Counted from the stretch's first letter, positions 47,391-59,258 are shown. The stretch: 64,000 bases of DNA from Mytilus trossulus (GCF_036588685.1 NC_086379.1:20135862-20199861); one strand, 5' to 3'. Numbers and translations: made by a program. Notes: generated by a model not told the origin, from the letters alone.

Positions 47391-48091
47391 ATTGAATATG
47401 GGTAAAATGAAAACAAAATATTAGTTAGAAGTACACACGTTTAAACATAATTTGTAGAAACGAGAAGATTTTTTTGTTCTATCACTTTTACCCTGTGAGT
47501 CTAAAGCAGATAAGAAAGGTATTTCACTGTGAACTAACATTTATAATTTTCAGTACTGTGAATTTAGAACCGGTGAATTAAGAATATTATTATTTCAACA
47601 TGAAGCCTCAACAAAATGGAATCTGAAGCGAGATGAGATGTACATAATGATGTATCAATTCATTTTGCTTCATATAGTACAGCAAAAAACTTGTTGAAAG
47701 GTTAACAGCCAACCATCTTTCATAAATAAACTAATTGGCGTTTTTAGGAGTTTTTTTCAAACACTATTTCATGGATCTGATATAGAGATGCCAATTAATA
47801 CTTTCAAAGACCAATATCTTATCTCTATGTGCATTTTATATAGTGGAATGTATGCTTGGAAATATTAAAGATCCAAAAGTGTTCCACCATAATCGATAGA
47901 CAAAATTTTGAAATTATTTCTCAGCTCAATTCTATAATATCGTGAGTATACTATTAAAAGGTGCAAACTGTCCAAAATTACGCGCCTTCTTAAATATTTG
48001 TAAATATCATATATGCAAATATGAAGAAAAAAAACCCCCATCTTAAACAATTTTAATGAGAATTTTATTCCTATTTTAATTTTCTGTTTAG
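47391..48091. other. Distal part of the last FReD intron
   Basis: AT-rich, ending in the acceptor tract before the terminal exon. No other feature seen. The minus-strand ORF here is a shadow of the exon. Confidence 0.5.
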
Positions 48092-48321
48092 GTGATTCTC
48101 TGTCCAAGCACAATGGATTTGCCTTTTCTACACCAGACAGTGACAATGATACTTGGCCGAAAGGAAACTGTGCCGCTACCTCTGGATGGTGGTACTTTGC
48201 TTGTGACGACGTATCACTGACCAAATATTACAACAACAAAAGTAGTCCTATAGAGTGGGAGCGATGGACAGGGTCTGGATTTTCAATAAAATACGCCGTA
48301 ATGATGACCAGACCAAAATAA
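48092..48321 (+). CDS. FReD gene, terminal exon
   Basis: Starts after TTTCTGTTTAG in phase 1 (G|GT completes Gly, giving GDSLSKHNGFAFST). It contains the calcium-binding run DSDNDTW, the Cys of GNCAATSGWWYFAC, and ends TRPK with TAA at 48319-48321. The two Cys of this exon form the conserved C-terminal disulphide loop of FReDs. The intron to the previous exon is 5.7 kb and filled with transposons. Together, the visible exons cover about 163 residues of a ~215-residue domain. Confidence 0.9.
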
Positions 48322-48353
48322 ATCTTTACATCTGAACAGATAAAAGTATTTAC

Positions 48354-48359
48354 AATAAA
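48354..48359 (+). promoter_or_regulatory. Poly(A) signal of the FReD gene
   Basis: AATAAA 32 bases after the stop codon. Confidence 0.6.
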
Positions 48360-48924
48360 TCAAATTCAACTCAATTTATTTGTTTGAATTCATAACATTC
48401 ATATATGAATATTGATAAGAACTATACTAGACAGTGCTACACCCTACTCGTCCATTCTCTATTGCATACTAAGTTACATAGAATATGGGTTAAGAGACAG
48501 CTAACAAACGACAAAAATCACCGAATAATCTTCAATAATACACAGTTGGGCCTATACGCTAATCAGGCTCTAAATCGGTTTTAGTCTAAAACGCTGTGAA
48601 TAAATTGTATTCTGTCCTCTCATACAGAGCACCTGAGATCCCCTCAAATGTTTAGTGGGGCTTATAATTTAGTTTTTTATGTTTCTGTTTGTGTTCTATT
48701 GTTTCTCTTTTGTGTTGTATGTCCCTCTGGTATTTTCCGCCTTCCTCTCTTGTACTTAGCCAAACTCGTAAATCGAATAGTTGTTTTTTGTTTTATAAGC
48801 ACATTAACAAATTCGTAGCACGTGTCATTGTTCGAACAATTATATATTCGGATAATTAAGATATAAAGTATACGCTTGGCAAAGGGACTTTAGCCTTCAA
48901 TTACTTGTTGTAATTTCGGTTGTC

Positions 48925-50294
48925 TAAGGCCGTGTTCACACCAAACGCCGTGTAGAGTAAACATGTTTACAATTAGTTTAGCGTAGTGTACACTGGTTTC
49001 TCATGACATTTGTTCACATCTATACACCTTGTTAAGCTACCTGTACATAAGATTTGTTCCCACTTGTAAACTATTTGTCATTTAAATGTTCATTACGTAG
49101 AACTGAATTCAAAAATTTTGGACAACTTTTCTAGCGGTAAGGGAACAACCATTTGACTTCAAAAGGGGGGTGGGGGTAGGAAAGGAAATATTCCGATCCC
49201 CAATTTGATAAAAAAAAAAAATGATCATACAGATGATAAAGAAATAATCTGAATCAAGAGTTTCCCCATACATTATAGTGTTAAATATTGAAAAAAATGT
49301 ATTTGATCACCAGCATCGAAAAAAAGGAATAAAAACGTACGCGCGAAAAAAAATCTTCCTCAGAAAAAAAAAAAAATTAGCCCTCCCCCTTTTATAAGTT
49401 AAGTGGTTGCTACTTTAAGAAAGCCATTTTTATAATTTGCAGTAGTTTGAATATACTAGAGATGTCTCAATTATGCATAAGAAAACGTTAGCTGCAGCAG
49501 CGTGCTTACAGCCGAAAAAAAGAATTGAGATATTAGGAATCACTACCTTTTTATCTTTTCTGTTTGTTTCAAATGGTATTTCTTCTCCAAGGAGTATTGG
49601 TAAAAGAATGGGGTAACGTTTTTTTATTTATTTTACGTGTTATTTAACGGATCAAAGAGGGGCTTTAGCTATTGTTTTTTTACAGGACAAATTTTGGTGA
49701 CAAGTCGAAATCAATTTTAGCATTACATATAGTGACAGCTGAGGGTGAAACAAACAAAACAAAATTTCAGCTAGGGCCAAAAACTGGAAACATTTTTTGT
49801 TTCCAAAACAAAATCCATAGCTCACCACCCCCACCCCTTGTCTTTATGTTTTATACTCAACTTTAATAGTCCCCCCCTTTCCCCCGAAAATTAATTGGTA
49901 ACTACCTTATGGGTTCGGCAATGATGCTGCTTTGAGTCTTCATCAGGGGTTAATAAAGGACGTGAATTTTTTTTTAACAAAAATAAATCTGTAAAATTTA
50001 GACACGATTTCTGTAAAGAACTATATATACTATAAATTATCAGAAATATCAACTTTACTCAAAAAAAGTTTCCTCTTAAATATATACACGGTAAAACTAA
50101 TGTCCTAAATGCCTAGTTTTGTGTACACTTAACATACACAAGGCCTACATTGACTATCGACTGTGTGTAGATAAAACATGATTTAAACTACATGTAAACA
50201 TTGAGTTTTATCAATGGGAACGCAAATGTGTTTAGTTTACGTGTGAGTTACACTAACACAACACCGAATTTAGGTCAATGTGAACACGGCCTTA
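48925..50294. mobile_element. 1.37-kb TIR element, TA-flanked
   Basis: Terminal inverted repeats AGGCCGTGTTCACA / TGTGAACACGGCCT are flanked by TA (48925-48926 and 50293-50294). There is weaker subterminal inverted similarity rich in GTGTA/TACAC. No transposase ORF is visible, so it is non-autonomous. TA duplication would fit a Tc1/mariner-like or other TA-inserting family. A second repeat is nested inside. Confidence 0.7.
49139..49420. mobile_element. Small TIR element nested in the larger one
   Basis: The left end GGAACAACCATTTGACTT ... AAAAGGGGGG is roughly complementary to CCCCCTTTTATAAGTTAAGT GGTTGC on the right. It is related in its termini to the element at 58553-58830. A further related fragment, CAGCTGAGGGTGAAAC, lies at about 49737 and ends near 49910. 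Confidence 0.45.
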
Positions 50295-51399
50295 GCTTTT
50301 TCATCTTTGCTTTAAATACACGACACACGAAACAAATAACTTGTTTTTTTGAAAACAAATAAGGTTGTGTATTTTGTTTTCTCAAACGACTATATTTTTA
50401 AAAACAGTTAGGAGTGTAGCTTAATTAGAACCTTGTAGAGGTGAACTCATGGCGACCTGTTTTTATAATTTATCTTGTCAATATATAGGTCATCATGTTT
50501 GAACCTGTTCTGTGCACGTTTTTTATAACACGACGACAAATAGCAGGCAAAGGTTTGGGTGCACTACTAAAAAACTGGTTTAACCCATCAGCCTGTCTTG
50601 TCTGTGTGAAAGTAAGTGTAACTGATATGTGCTGTTCGTGTTATTTATCTATAAAAAGAAGATGTGGCAAACATTCCAATGAGACATTATCAACAAGACT
50701 TTCAACGAGGGGTTAATGAAATTTCTGGTCACAGTATGGCCTTCCACAAGGTGGGGGAAAAACCTACCATGTAGTCAGTTATAAAAAAATGACAATAAAA
50801 ATGCGAAATGATTCAAACAAACCTGAACTAATTTCGAAAAGAAACAAATATGACAGACATGTCATTGAACGAACGAAAACTACTGAAGGACATGCTTCTG
50901 ACTTGGAACATGTTCATTAAGAATATTGTTATATTAATATAATCACAAAGAATGAAGGTTTAAAAAACAAGATATCAAACAAAGATCCACACGAAGCACA
51001 AAAACACAATTTCTATAAAAAAAATAATTTGATTTCACATTCAGATACATTGATAATGTTCTTTCCATTTACTATTCAGACTTTTCTAATTAGATTGTTT
51101 TGCTAATTAATTTAAAATATATATCCTTCATAACTAGACATTAAAGAAACAACAGACACGGTTTCATACGCCTCATTTTTAGACTTTTACCTCAAATTTG
51201 ACATACACAGTCATCTCAGTACCAGAATCTTTGACAAACGAGACGATTTTAATTTTGAAATTATCTATTTCTCCAACCTTAGTAGCAATATATACCAATT
51301 TCACCTGCATATCGGATATGTATTTTGCACCCTATGCGACATTAAAGAGCTTGTAGCCGCTACTCAAGACGGTAAAAAATCAGTAGTGTCCGAGTAGAA
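50295..51399. other. No gene seen
   Basis: AT-rich intergenic DNA between the FReD gene and the convergent vWA gene. It includes a repeat-like fragment at 50660-50700 (GATGTGGCAAACATTCCAAT). ORFs are short and unconvincing. Confidence 0.5.
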
Positions 51400-52080
51400 A
51401 GTTGATGAACCAGGGCTATGTCTAGAAGTTTCTGTCCTTTTTCTAAAAAAGTTCATTGTATATTATTCTTTTATTTGTCTTTAAGATCTAGAACATTAAT
51501 GTTCTTTTATGGTTTATTCGTTTTTTTGTGGTATTCATTTGACATGGCTCTATACTTATAAATCCCGTCATTGTGTTATTGTTCTATGGTAAAACAAAAA
51601 GTGTATTCTCGTCTTTCATTTGCATAAATATGCTTTGTCTAAATACTTTTTTCTTTGTAACATATGACGTAGCTCTGTAGTTCTACATCCCATCATTGTG
51701 TGTTTGTGCTATTGTAAATTTTCGAATTCTTGTCTTTCATGTTGCTAATGTACTTTGTCTATACACTTTTGTTTTGTTATATATGTTTTTTTAAGTGAGT
51801 ACAATTAAAACACAATGTTAACTGCTGCACCCCTATTGTTAACATTTTAATCTATTATGTCTGTTTGTTTTGTTAATACATCGTTTTCAGTATAATGAAA
51901 TTGTAAGCGACTATCATAAAAATGTGAGGTGTATGGCGAGCTATAACAGAATGATTATTTCACCATTTTCTACATAGAAAGTGTCCGTACAAAGTCAGGA
52001 ATATGACAGTTTTTATACATACGTTTGATATATTTGAGCTTTTGATTTGACAGATTTGAAATTTACTCGGAGTATTTTTG
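51400..52080 (+). repeat. Mussel dispersed repeat, with internal duplication
   Basis: Two diverged copies of a ~120-bp segment (CATGGCTCTATACTTATAAA and TGACGTAGCTCTGTAGTTCT) are followed by TAATACATCGTTTTCAG and GTCAGGAATATGACAG. I recognise the order from other mussel loci. Related pieces occur at 52780-52960 and 53520-53585. Confidence 0.55.
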
Positions 52081-52409
52081 TTAGTTTTTAGTACACATCT
52101 TACAAGTTGTAGATTAAAATTACTTTTTTGCACAAAGATTATAAAAAGGTTTGGACTGAGCGATAAGGTTATTCAAATTATAACATGCACGCCAAATGCG
52201 AATATATCAATAAACAATCCATATGTGATGGCGATCGAGTTTCGTTTAGTTTTCTTAGAAAATACTGCCTTCGTGATAATTGAGATTATACCATTTTAAA
52301 TTAGAAACAGGTGAATGCTTGGTTCTGTCTTAGACAAGTGTGACATGAAAAGAGTCTGTATTACTGTCTGCAGCAATAACATGGATAAATAACATGAATA
52401 TTTTTAATT

Positions 52410-52415
52410 TTTATT
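52410..52415 (-). promoter_or_regulatory. Poly(A) signal of the vWA gene
   Basis: AATAAA on the minus strand, about 38 bases past the stop at 52453-52455. Confidence 0.5.
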
Positions 52416-52452
52416 ACATCTTGAGTTTCATTTTTGTATGCGTTGCAGTTGA

Positions 52453-52599
52453 TTAATAAGATGTTTTTGAATTCTTTACTGGAATGTGGTTGTATGTACC
52501 AGCTTTGTAAGGATATTCAGCTGCAGGAGCATGCCCTAGATGTGCATAATATCCTTTCTGCGACTCCTTTGATGAATCTGCTGGTATTTGACCAACATT
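52453..52599 (-). CDS. vWA gene, probable terminal exon (Tyr-rich tail)
   Basis: Follows the acceptor TTGTGTTGTCACAG on the minus strand and ends with TAA. The best frame reads SSKESQKGYYAHLGHAPAA, then YPYKAGTYNHIPVKN, ending KTSY. Entry from the preceding phase-1 exon does not give this frame at the strong acceptor. It does at a weaker internal CAG, with the exon starting at 52577 (split codon GAT). Phase 1 at the strong acceptor gives a short Cys-containing tail ending at TGA instead. The exon could also belong to another gene. Confidence 0.45.
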   Translation of the reverse strand, partial: NVGQIPADSSKESQKGYYAHLGHAPAAEYPYKAGTYNHIPVKNSKTSY

Positions 52600-53346
52600 C
52601 TGTGACAACACAATTGGAATCGAGAGGTCAATTCTTATTGGCACTTGTCCTAAAATTGCATTATATAAAAACACTAATTTTTCTTTATACAATCTTGTTT
52701 TTCTTTGTTAAATTATTTGTTTGTTTTTATAATGGTTAATATTATAACACACTATTGACTGATGTACTCTATTTTTTTTTTTTAACATTTAGTACTTTTA
52801 TGTCTGTTTGTTTTGTTCATACATTGTTTTTATTAAGGTGAAATTTTATCCACCATTTTCTTCATAAGAAAAACCAATGCCTATACCAAGTCAGGAATAT
52901 GACAGTTGCTGTCCATTTATTTGATGTGTTAGAGGTTGTGATTTTGTCGTTTTTATATGGGACTTTCCGTATTTTTTTATTTTACCTTTGACAAGCCCTT
53001 TATTAGACAAATGTAAACTCAACAAGGAATTTTAATAATTATAAATGCCCAACTCTTTAAAGAATTTGCCATACTTATATTGAATATTTCTGACCAATGT
53101 GGGTTTTATGTGCCTTTATTCAAATATCACACTATTGTTTGTTACTATGACTTAAAAAGAGTAACTATGCAGACATAATTTGATAATTTTAGTTGTCTAT
53201 TTCACAAAATGAAATGATTTCTGGTTAGTTAGTTTTCCTGCTTTTACGCTATTTTTTCAAATACCGCTGCTATTACACCATATAATTTATTAACTATATT
53301 AGGATCAACGTAGCCATTTTTTTGTCGTTTGATTGGTGTCACTCAC

Positions 53347-53412
53347 CATATCTGCTGTCTTTACTATCGCTGTCTTTATCACTATTGTCACCATCTTTGT
53401 CTTTTGCAGGAA
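53347..53412 (-). CDS. vWA gene, Asp/Ser/Lys-rich linker exon
   Basis: 66-bp exon with acceptor ATTATTTTTGCAG and donor GTGAGT on the minus strand, phase 1 at both ends. It encodes PAKDKDGDNSDKDSDSKDS then RY. The phases match the preceding vWA exon exactly (G|TT = Val). The highly acidic, Ser-rich composition is like linkers or calcium-binding stretches in secreted matrix proteins. No similarity to a named domain. Confidence 0.6.
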
Positions 53413-55096
53413 CTGCAAAAATAATGTGCGTACACTTTAAACATCAAGAAGCAAATTCAGGATACAAACAATTGTCAACTTTTGAAGAATTACCAAATTT
53501 TATCTACAAGTTCAGTATAGTACTTTCTTGATAAGGGAATTTCCTTTTTAAATTTTCCTCGGAGTTCAATATTTTGTGATTTGATCTTTCACTGTGCTTA
53601 ATCAGACTTTCATGTTCACTTTAGCAAATGGTGACTTAGTTGCAGGTTTATCTTATTGCACTAGCTCATACCATATCTTCTTATATATATGTTTGACCTA
53701 GAGACAGTGGTTTCAGATCAATTAATATCAAAACAAATATACACAACTGCAAAATATAAACAGGATATTTAAGCATTTATCTTTTCGAAGTTATTATCGA
53801 ATCGGATACGTTTATTATCATATGATTGTAAGTAAACATCGTCAATTCATATTGTTGACATTTTGTAATGATTGCTTTATCTTTACAAAGTTTGAAACTA
53901 GACATAACGTATTTTGATAATTACATTATATTAATGTTCCATTATAATAAGTTATTTTGATAATCTATGATCAGTATCGCGTCATTTTAAAAGCAACTTT
54001 CAGTTATAAATGAAATGTAACATTCGTGATGATTCGAGCGTCCGCAATGAAGTGCACAGGTACATGTAAATAACAGAAACACTTGATAGAAATCGTGTTA
54101 CCATGATCATATAAAAAAGTGTAATTACAAGTATAGAAAACTCCTTTTAGCAGAAGCGCTTCATTAAAAAAGTGTGCGCACTTTCAACACTCATACAGCC
54201 TTACACATTCGTTTTATAGGATTATGAAAACACGCTTTCTATGATAATCAAAAATCGTCTTCCTTTCTCAACAATTCTGTTTAATAGATTAATTCATTGA
54301 AATGTATAAACGCCATTTTCCGAACCACTGGCTTATTTGTAAAGGCTAATTGTTTGATGGTGAAGAAAGACATATATATGTACTTTGAGTTATTGAGTTA
54401 TTCATGACCTTCGATAGGAAAATTGAGACTTCTAGGCAATTAAGATTGGATCGACCACACATAAGAACTGCGGGATTCGAACTCACAACCTTTGTATTGA
54501 TAGCTCCGTGATACAGTAATTTGACTACTTAGACAAATATTCTTTCAAGATCCCCGTTTAATAGAGGAAAACACACACGTGATATTGAAATGTATGAACA
54601 CAATTTGAGGAGACTCACACGAATACACATACTTGTGTTTCCTACTTATCTATATGAAATAGATTTTGTACAGATTTGAAATGTGACGTAAAATTAAACA
54701 AAAACTGAGGTTCATAAAAAAAAACCAGCATGCACTGCTTGCACCATCACATTTCAACGTTTGGTGGTACGTCAAATCCGGGTAAGATCAGTGAATCGTG
54801 AAATCCTGAGAAAACACTTATTTGGCATATACGCTATGTATTTATAAAATTTAGGTACAACCCACCGTTTTCTACATTTGCAAATGCCTGTACCTTTTTA
54901 TAAATATGACAGTTGTTAGCGAGTGTTCGTGACGTCATGTTACTGTTAATTGCAACGTCAGGTATTTATGTTGTGTTTATTTTTCTTTGAAATTCAGCCC
55001 AAAAAAGCAGCAATCCCTATTGATTTTAGTAACTCTCTTTGGATCCGTAGGGGCCATGTACATTACAACATTAAACAAGAGCAAATGAATACGTAC
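53413..55096. other. vWA gene intron 4 with repeat fragments
   Basis: No further exon seen. It contains mussel repeat fragments (53520-53585, about 54850-54920), a SINE-like piece (54468-54534) and a repeat around 54030-54200 (GAAGTGCACAGG, AGAAGCGCTTCAT) with a relative at 62380-62550. Confidence 0.5.
54468..54534 (-). repeat. tRNA-derived SINE-like fragment
   Basis: On the minus strand, GGTTGTGAGTTCGAATCCCG contains a near-perfect RNA polymerase III B box (GTTCGAATC). It is preceded by AGCTATCAATACAAA, as in bivalve tRNA-related SINEs. The A-box side is degenerate, so this is not a functional tRNA gene. Confidence 0.5.
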
Positions 55097-55388
55097 CTAT
55101 ATCAGTACAGACCTTCTCTGCAATCTTTTCCACCACTGTAGTTTTCAAATCCGAAAAGTCGTCAACAAGATGGACGAAATCAGGACCGGACGCTATTTTA
55201 GAAATTACGTCCAAATTAATTTTGTTTCCAACACCAACGCCGAATATGTAAACTTTCTCACTTTTCAGCTGGTTTGCAATAGGAATTGGTTGATCAGAAC
55301 TGACACCATCAGTTAGAACTATAATCACCTTGGTAACAGATGGACGTACTCCACCATTTGCCGCCTTGAAATATTCATTTCTGATTCT
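55097..55388 (-). CDS. vWA gene, exon encoding the C-terminal half of the vWA domain
   Basis: 292-bp exon: acceptor TTCTTCAAAAG, donor GTACGT, phase 0 in, phase 1 out. It encodes RIRNEYFKAANGG, then VIIVLTDGVSSDQ with the MIDAS Asp (residue 142 of the spliced model), FGVGVGN, and a C-terminal Cys209 (EKVCTDI). Cys209 can pair with Cys25 of the previous exon, as in matrilin- and collagen-type vWA domains. vWA domains bind ligands such as collagen through a metal ion. Confidence 0.9.
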
Positions 55389-57106
55389 CTTTTGAAGAAA
55401 CAATGAAAAATATTTGAAGAAAACAACGAGCTTTATGTATGGCAACATGACTCTTTAATTAATGACTTCAACATTTTAATTCAACAATATGTTAGAAATC
55501 CATATTTCTATTATCCGTGCTAATAAATCCTGTATTTTAAAGGTAGCATTCACATTTGATGGATTGTGAATTATTTAATTACTAGGTGAAATTAAAAAAA
55601 ATAAATAAATAAAACTAAAATTGACACTTTTACCCAGAGGAGCTTAAATTATTGATACAAATTTAGGTTATGGAACTCTTTTTAAAAGATATTCAGTTAG
55701 AACGAAATTGCGGGAAAATACTGACTTGGACTTTAACCCAAAGTTTGTTTATATACTATTCATGGTTTCCTCTCAAAATAAATAAATCAAGAGTCTGATA
55801 ACAAATTGAAAAATGTCTCTTTGTATAAGTCTTACATGAGGAGAAAAATGAATGTTATGATGCAAAATATCTTACCCTATATCAAAGGAAAACACAAGGA
55901 GTCCGACAATCTGACAAGCATAATTAAAACTGACGTAAGTACATCCTTTAGTGTAAGTAATTGTTTTTCTATTCTTTATACTTATTTGTTATTTTTTTTC
56001 TATTTTTCTTATTTTTGTTTACCTTTTTCTCTCCTTCAAACGTTGTTCTGAATTATTGATCTATTGTCAACAGGTGAAATCAAATAAAAGCTTTGGGAGA
56101 TTGAATCACCGTAGAACCCTTGGTGCTTTTTAAATAATAAGGAAGTATACAAAATTATTAAAGGAGGCACAGGACACATTTGCCCTGTTGTTTAGATCAG
56201 AAATACCGGTTTTTGTACTATCAAACTTCCTGAAATCAGTACACTCGAATATGAAATGACGGGCATGTTGAATGTTTGGCAACAAGTTTGTCTGTTTGTC
56301 TGTTTGTCTTTTTCATTTTTAGTCATGGTGTTGTCAGTTTATTTTCGATTAAAGTGTTTAACTGTCCCTCTGGTATCTTTCGTCCCTCCTTTATGATAAG
56401 GTAAACTTTTGACATGAAATGACTACCACTGTATTTGAACTTAAGACAACGTAGCCATCAATGCTTTAAATTGCATAATTTAACAAAGAAAGCAATGGGA
56501 CTATGAATTAGTAGTTTTCTGCCTTAATTTCAATTTTGTGATTACCATTTAGATTTTCCTGCATGACAAATAAAAAAAAAAAACTCAGAAAATTAAATCA
56601 TATCTTTATTCAACTTTCTATTTTTTGAATCCTTTACAATTTTCCTGTAATTTAGTATTTTTATTCAAAATTATTCGCTCTAAGTGATAATTCAGAATCG
56701 TAGTTTTAGATCGCGATAATTCAATTTATAGACCTGATCTGACATTTTACGCATAAACTCATTTAAGATACCAGGCGTACAATATGATGAGCCAAACGCA
56801 CGTTTAGTTTCTTTTAGATTTATCTGTGGCACTGGATATTATAACCATTCAAATTATCTAAAGAGATCAAACTACTGTTGATTCAGAAGTTATTGCGTGC
56901 GTTTGTTATATTTCGGTTTTACCATTTTAGACTAAAATGCGATTTTAATTTGTGCGATATTGAGAAAAATCCTGTTTAATTCATTTTTCTAGTTTGAATT
57001 ATTGATTATAAGCTGTAGCATTTTTCGCAAAAATAAAAACATTGCAATAATTTCTGAATGTACAGTACTAGTATCCTGTATTATATCCATGAATAAGTTT
57101 AATTAC
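55389..57106. other. vWA gene intron 3
   Basis: AT-rich, no exon seen. A mussel repeat fragment at about 56280-56400 carries GTTGTCAGTTTATTTTCGAT and CTGTCCCTCTGGTATCTTTC. Confidence 0.5.
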
Positions 57107-57390
57107 CTCTAATCCTTTACCAGTGTATGTTGTTCCGCGTATTCCAGGTTTGAAAGCATTTATGGCGTCAATGACAGACTGTTTAGTGGGATGATCTTTC
57201 AAGAAGAAATGATCTTTAGTGTTTGTGCCAAAACATATTGCCGCAAACTGTGCAGCATTTTGGCCCACATCAAATCGTTTTACAATGTTGACCAGGAACT
57301 CTTTCATTTGCGGAAAGGCGTTGTTCGGTATGCTATAGCTCTCATCATACAGGAACACTATGTCAATAAGTTGGTGACAAGTTTCTTCTC
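57107..57390 (-). CDS. vWA gene, exon encoding the N-terminal half of the vWA domain
   Basis: 284-bp exon: acceptor GTTTGTTTAAG, donor GTAATT, phase 1 in, phase 0 out, so the junction GLE|RIR with the next exon is seamless. It encodes EETCHQLIDIVFLYDESYS. The MIDAS motif DxSxS is Asp36-Ser38-Ser40, Cys25 precedes the domain, and the conserved Thr lies in GTTYTGKGLE. The domain is complete when the two exons are joined. Confidence 0.9.
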
Positions 57391-58194
57391 CTTAAACAAA
57401 CGTTTAAATATATAAAGTAAGTTAACTCATACTATTAGATTGATTGATACACTTTTCTTAGATAAAAATATATCTTTTCTGTCGTCCAGAATTTATTAAC
57501 CGGCTATGACCAATCCGATGCATATAAATGCTACTTCTGCATCAAGTGTGATACGATATTTTACCACTCGACACAGTAACATGTTTAAAACGCGAGCATC
57601 ACACGACTGATTGTTCATACATATAGCAAGAGGCACTTAGAATGTTGAAGCAATCGGTGTTTGTCTTTTATAGGATTCCTTCATGTTTTTTTGTTGTAAT
57701 CTTCTTTGTCGATGGATAAAATATAAACATATATAAGCATACGCCGTCTATTCCTTCCAGTCAAAATCAATCAATAAAATAAGAAAAGATCTTTAATAGT
57801 TTGATTTTTTCCAGCACATTTTCATTACATACCCTGCTTATTTTTAAAATTCATTGGTAAAATGGCTATTTGAAGTGGACCTTTTTTGTATCAGGACGAT
57901 ACAGAACAATTTGAATAAGATAGATTTGGCTGGTTAATTTTTATGAAAATTTGACAAAGTTTTTATATTGACCTGTTGACCTAAATATAGAAATTTCGAG
58001 AAATGTGAACCACACAATTTACATAAAAAATCATACTATCTTTTAAAAATCGTTTAAAACGTTTAAAAACATTAACCGCGGGTAAAGTCACACAGACGTA
58101 CAGAGAGGAATATGATACTTCAAGGGTTAACTATATAGCTACCACATGTGTTCTAAACCACTTTAATAAGTTACTGAAACAGAAACAGACGTAC
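57391..58194. other. vWA gene intron 2
   Basis: AT-rich DNA; nothing else supported. Confidence 0.5.
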
Positions 58195-58228
58195 CTGATG
58201 ACGACGAGGAGAGAAAAATACAACACAT
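58195..58228 (-). CDS. vWA gene, exon 2 (end of signal peptide)
   Basis: 34-bp micro-exon with strong acceptor TTTCTATTTTCAG and donor GTACGT. It encodes MCCIFLSSSSS plus the first base of Gly. Phase 0 in and phase 1 out fit exons 1 and 3. The hydrophobic run and Ser-rich end complete a signal peptide begun in exon 1. Confidence 0.65.
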
Positions 58229-59258
58229 CTGAAAATAGAAATAAGATGCCAGAAGAAAATTCTTTTAAGATTGTGGTAAACATAGAAACGTCTATGCTCA
58301 CTCTCTGATGAAAATGTTATAGAAAAGTCTCGTTGAAATAATACATTATTTTGTGTTGATGCAAACAAAGTGATTGATATTCATAAAAGGAAATACATTT
58401 TTCTTTCCAATGCTCTTTTAATACTAATCGATTTGGACAAAGGAATCTTCATATAATTGTATGACGTAATCCTATATGAAATGGACTAATATTCTGCATA
58501 AACAAAAATAATGTACTGTAGATCGGATTTTCATGTCATAAAATAAAACAGTAAGGCAGCAACCATTTATTTTTCTGGGGGGCTATGGACTTTTTTTCTG
58601 TACAAACTTTTTTTTTGCCTGCGGCGAAAAACAATCTTTTTTTTTCGCGACAAGTCGAAAACAATTTTTTTGTTTCAATTTTAGCATTACATTTAGTGGC
58701 AGCTGAGGGTGTAACATTTTTTTTTTCAGAGTCAAAAATTTTTTTTTTTTTTTCTCCAAAAACTAGAAACAAACTTTTTTTTCCAAAAAAATCTATAGTC
58801 CCCCACTAGAAAATCAAATGGTTGCTGCGTAACCATAAAGACAGAACTGGGGTCAGGGAAATTTGATCGCAGTAATTTTTTTCTGACGTTTTGGATAGAA
58901 GTTGTCCTACATGTATATGTTGGCTGAGTTGTCTAAGTAGATTATGCGCGGTATTACAGACAATAGCCTATCAACAATAAGGTTGTTAGATCAAATCACT
59001 AAAGTGGCAGGAGCGTTTCAATCGGAATTCGAGTTGACTAGGATTTAAAGTTGTTTCTGTTGAAGGTTGGTAGTGTTTTCTTGGAACTCCGGCCTCTTTG
59101 ACCAGTAACATTTACCAAAACGCTATTTGAAATAGACTAAGAACTTAAGTTTGATAGTGACACCGAAAATCAATGACTACAATCATCTATTATAGATTAA
59201 AAGATAATAAACAGTTCTTTGTTTTAAAAAGAAATGCTTGTTTGTAAATTTTACTTAC
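58229..59258. other. vWA gene intron 1
   Basis: No exon seen. Contains the TIR element 58553-58830. Confidence 0.5.
58553..58830. mobile_element. Small TIR element with poly-T tracts
   Basis: The left end GCAGCAACCATTTATTTTTC is complementary to GAAAATCAAATGGTTGCTGC on the right. GTAA flanks both sides. The interior has many T8-T15 runs and shares TTTTAGCATTACAT and CAGCTGAGGGTG with 49718-49750. Confidence 0.6.

Noticed and set aside
53322..53531. Plus-strand ORF with a Leu/Ser-rich start resembling a signal peptide
   Set aside because: It is the antisense of the Asp/Ser/Lys-rich vWA exon, which has splice sites and fitting phases on the minus strand.
54468..54534. tRNA gene
   Set aside because: Only the B-box/T-arm side is tRNA-like; no acceptor stem or anticodon arm can be formed. 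Called a SINE fragment.
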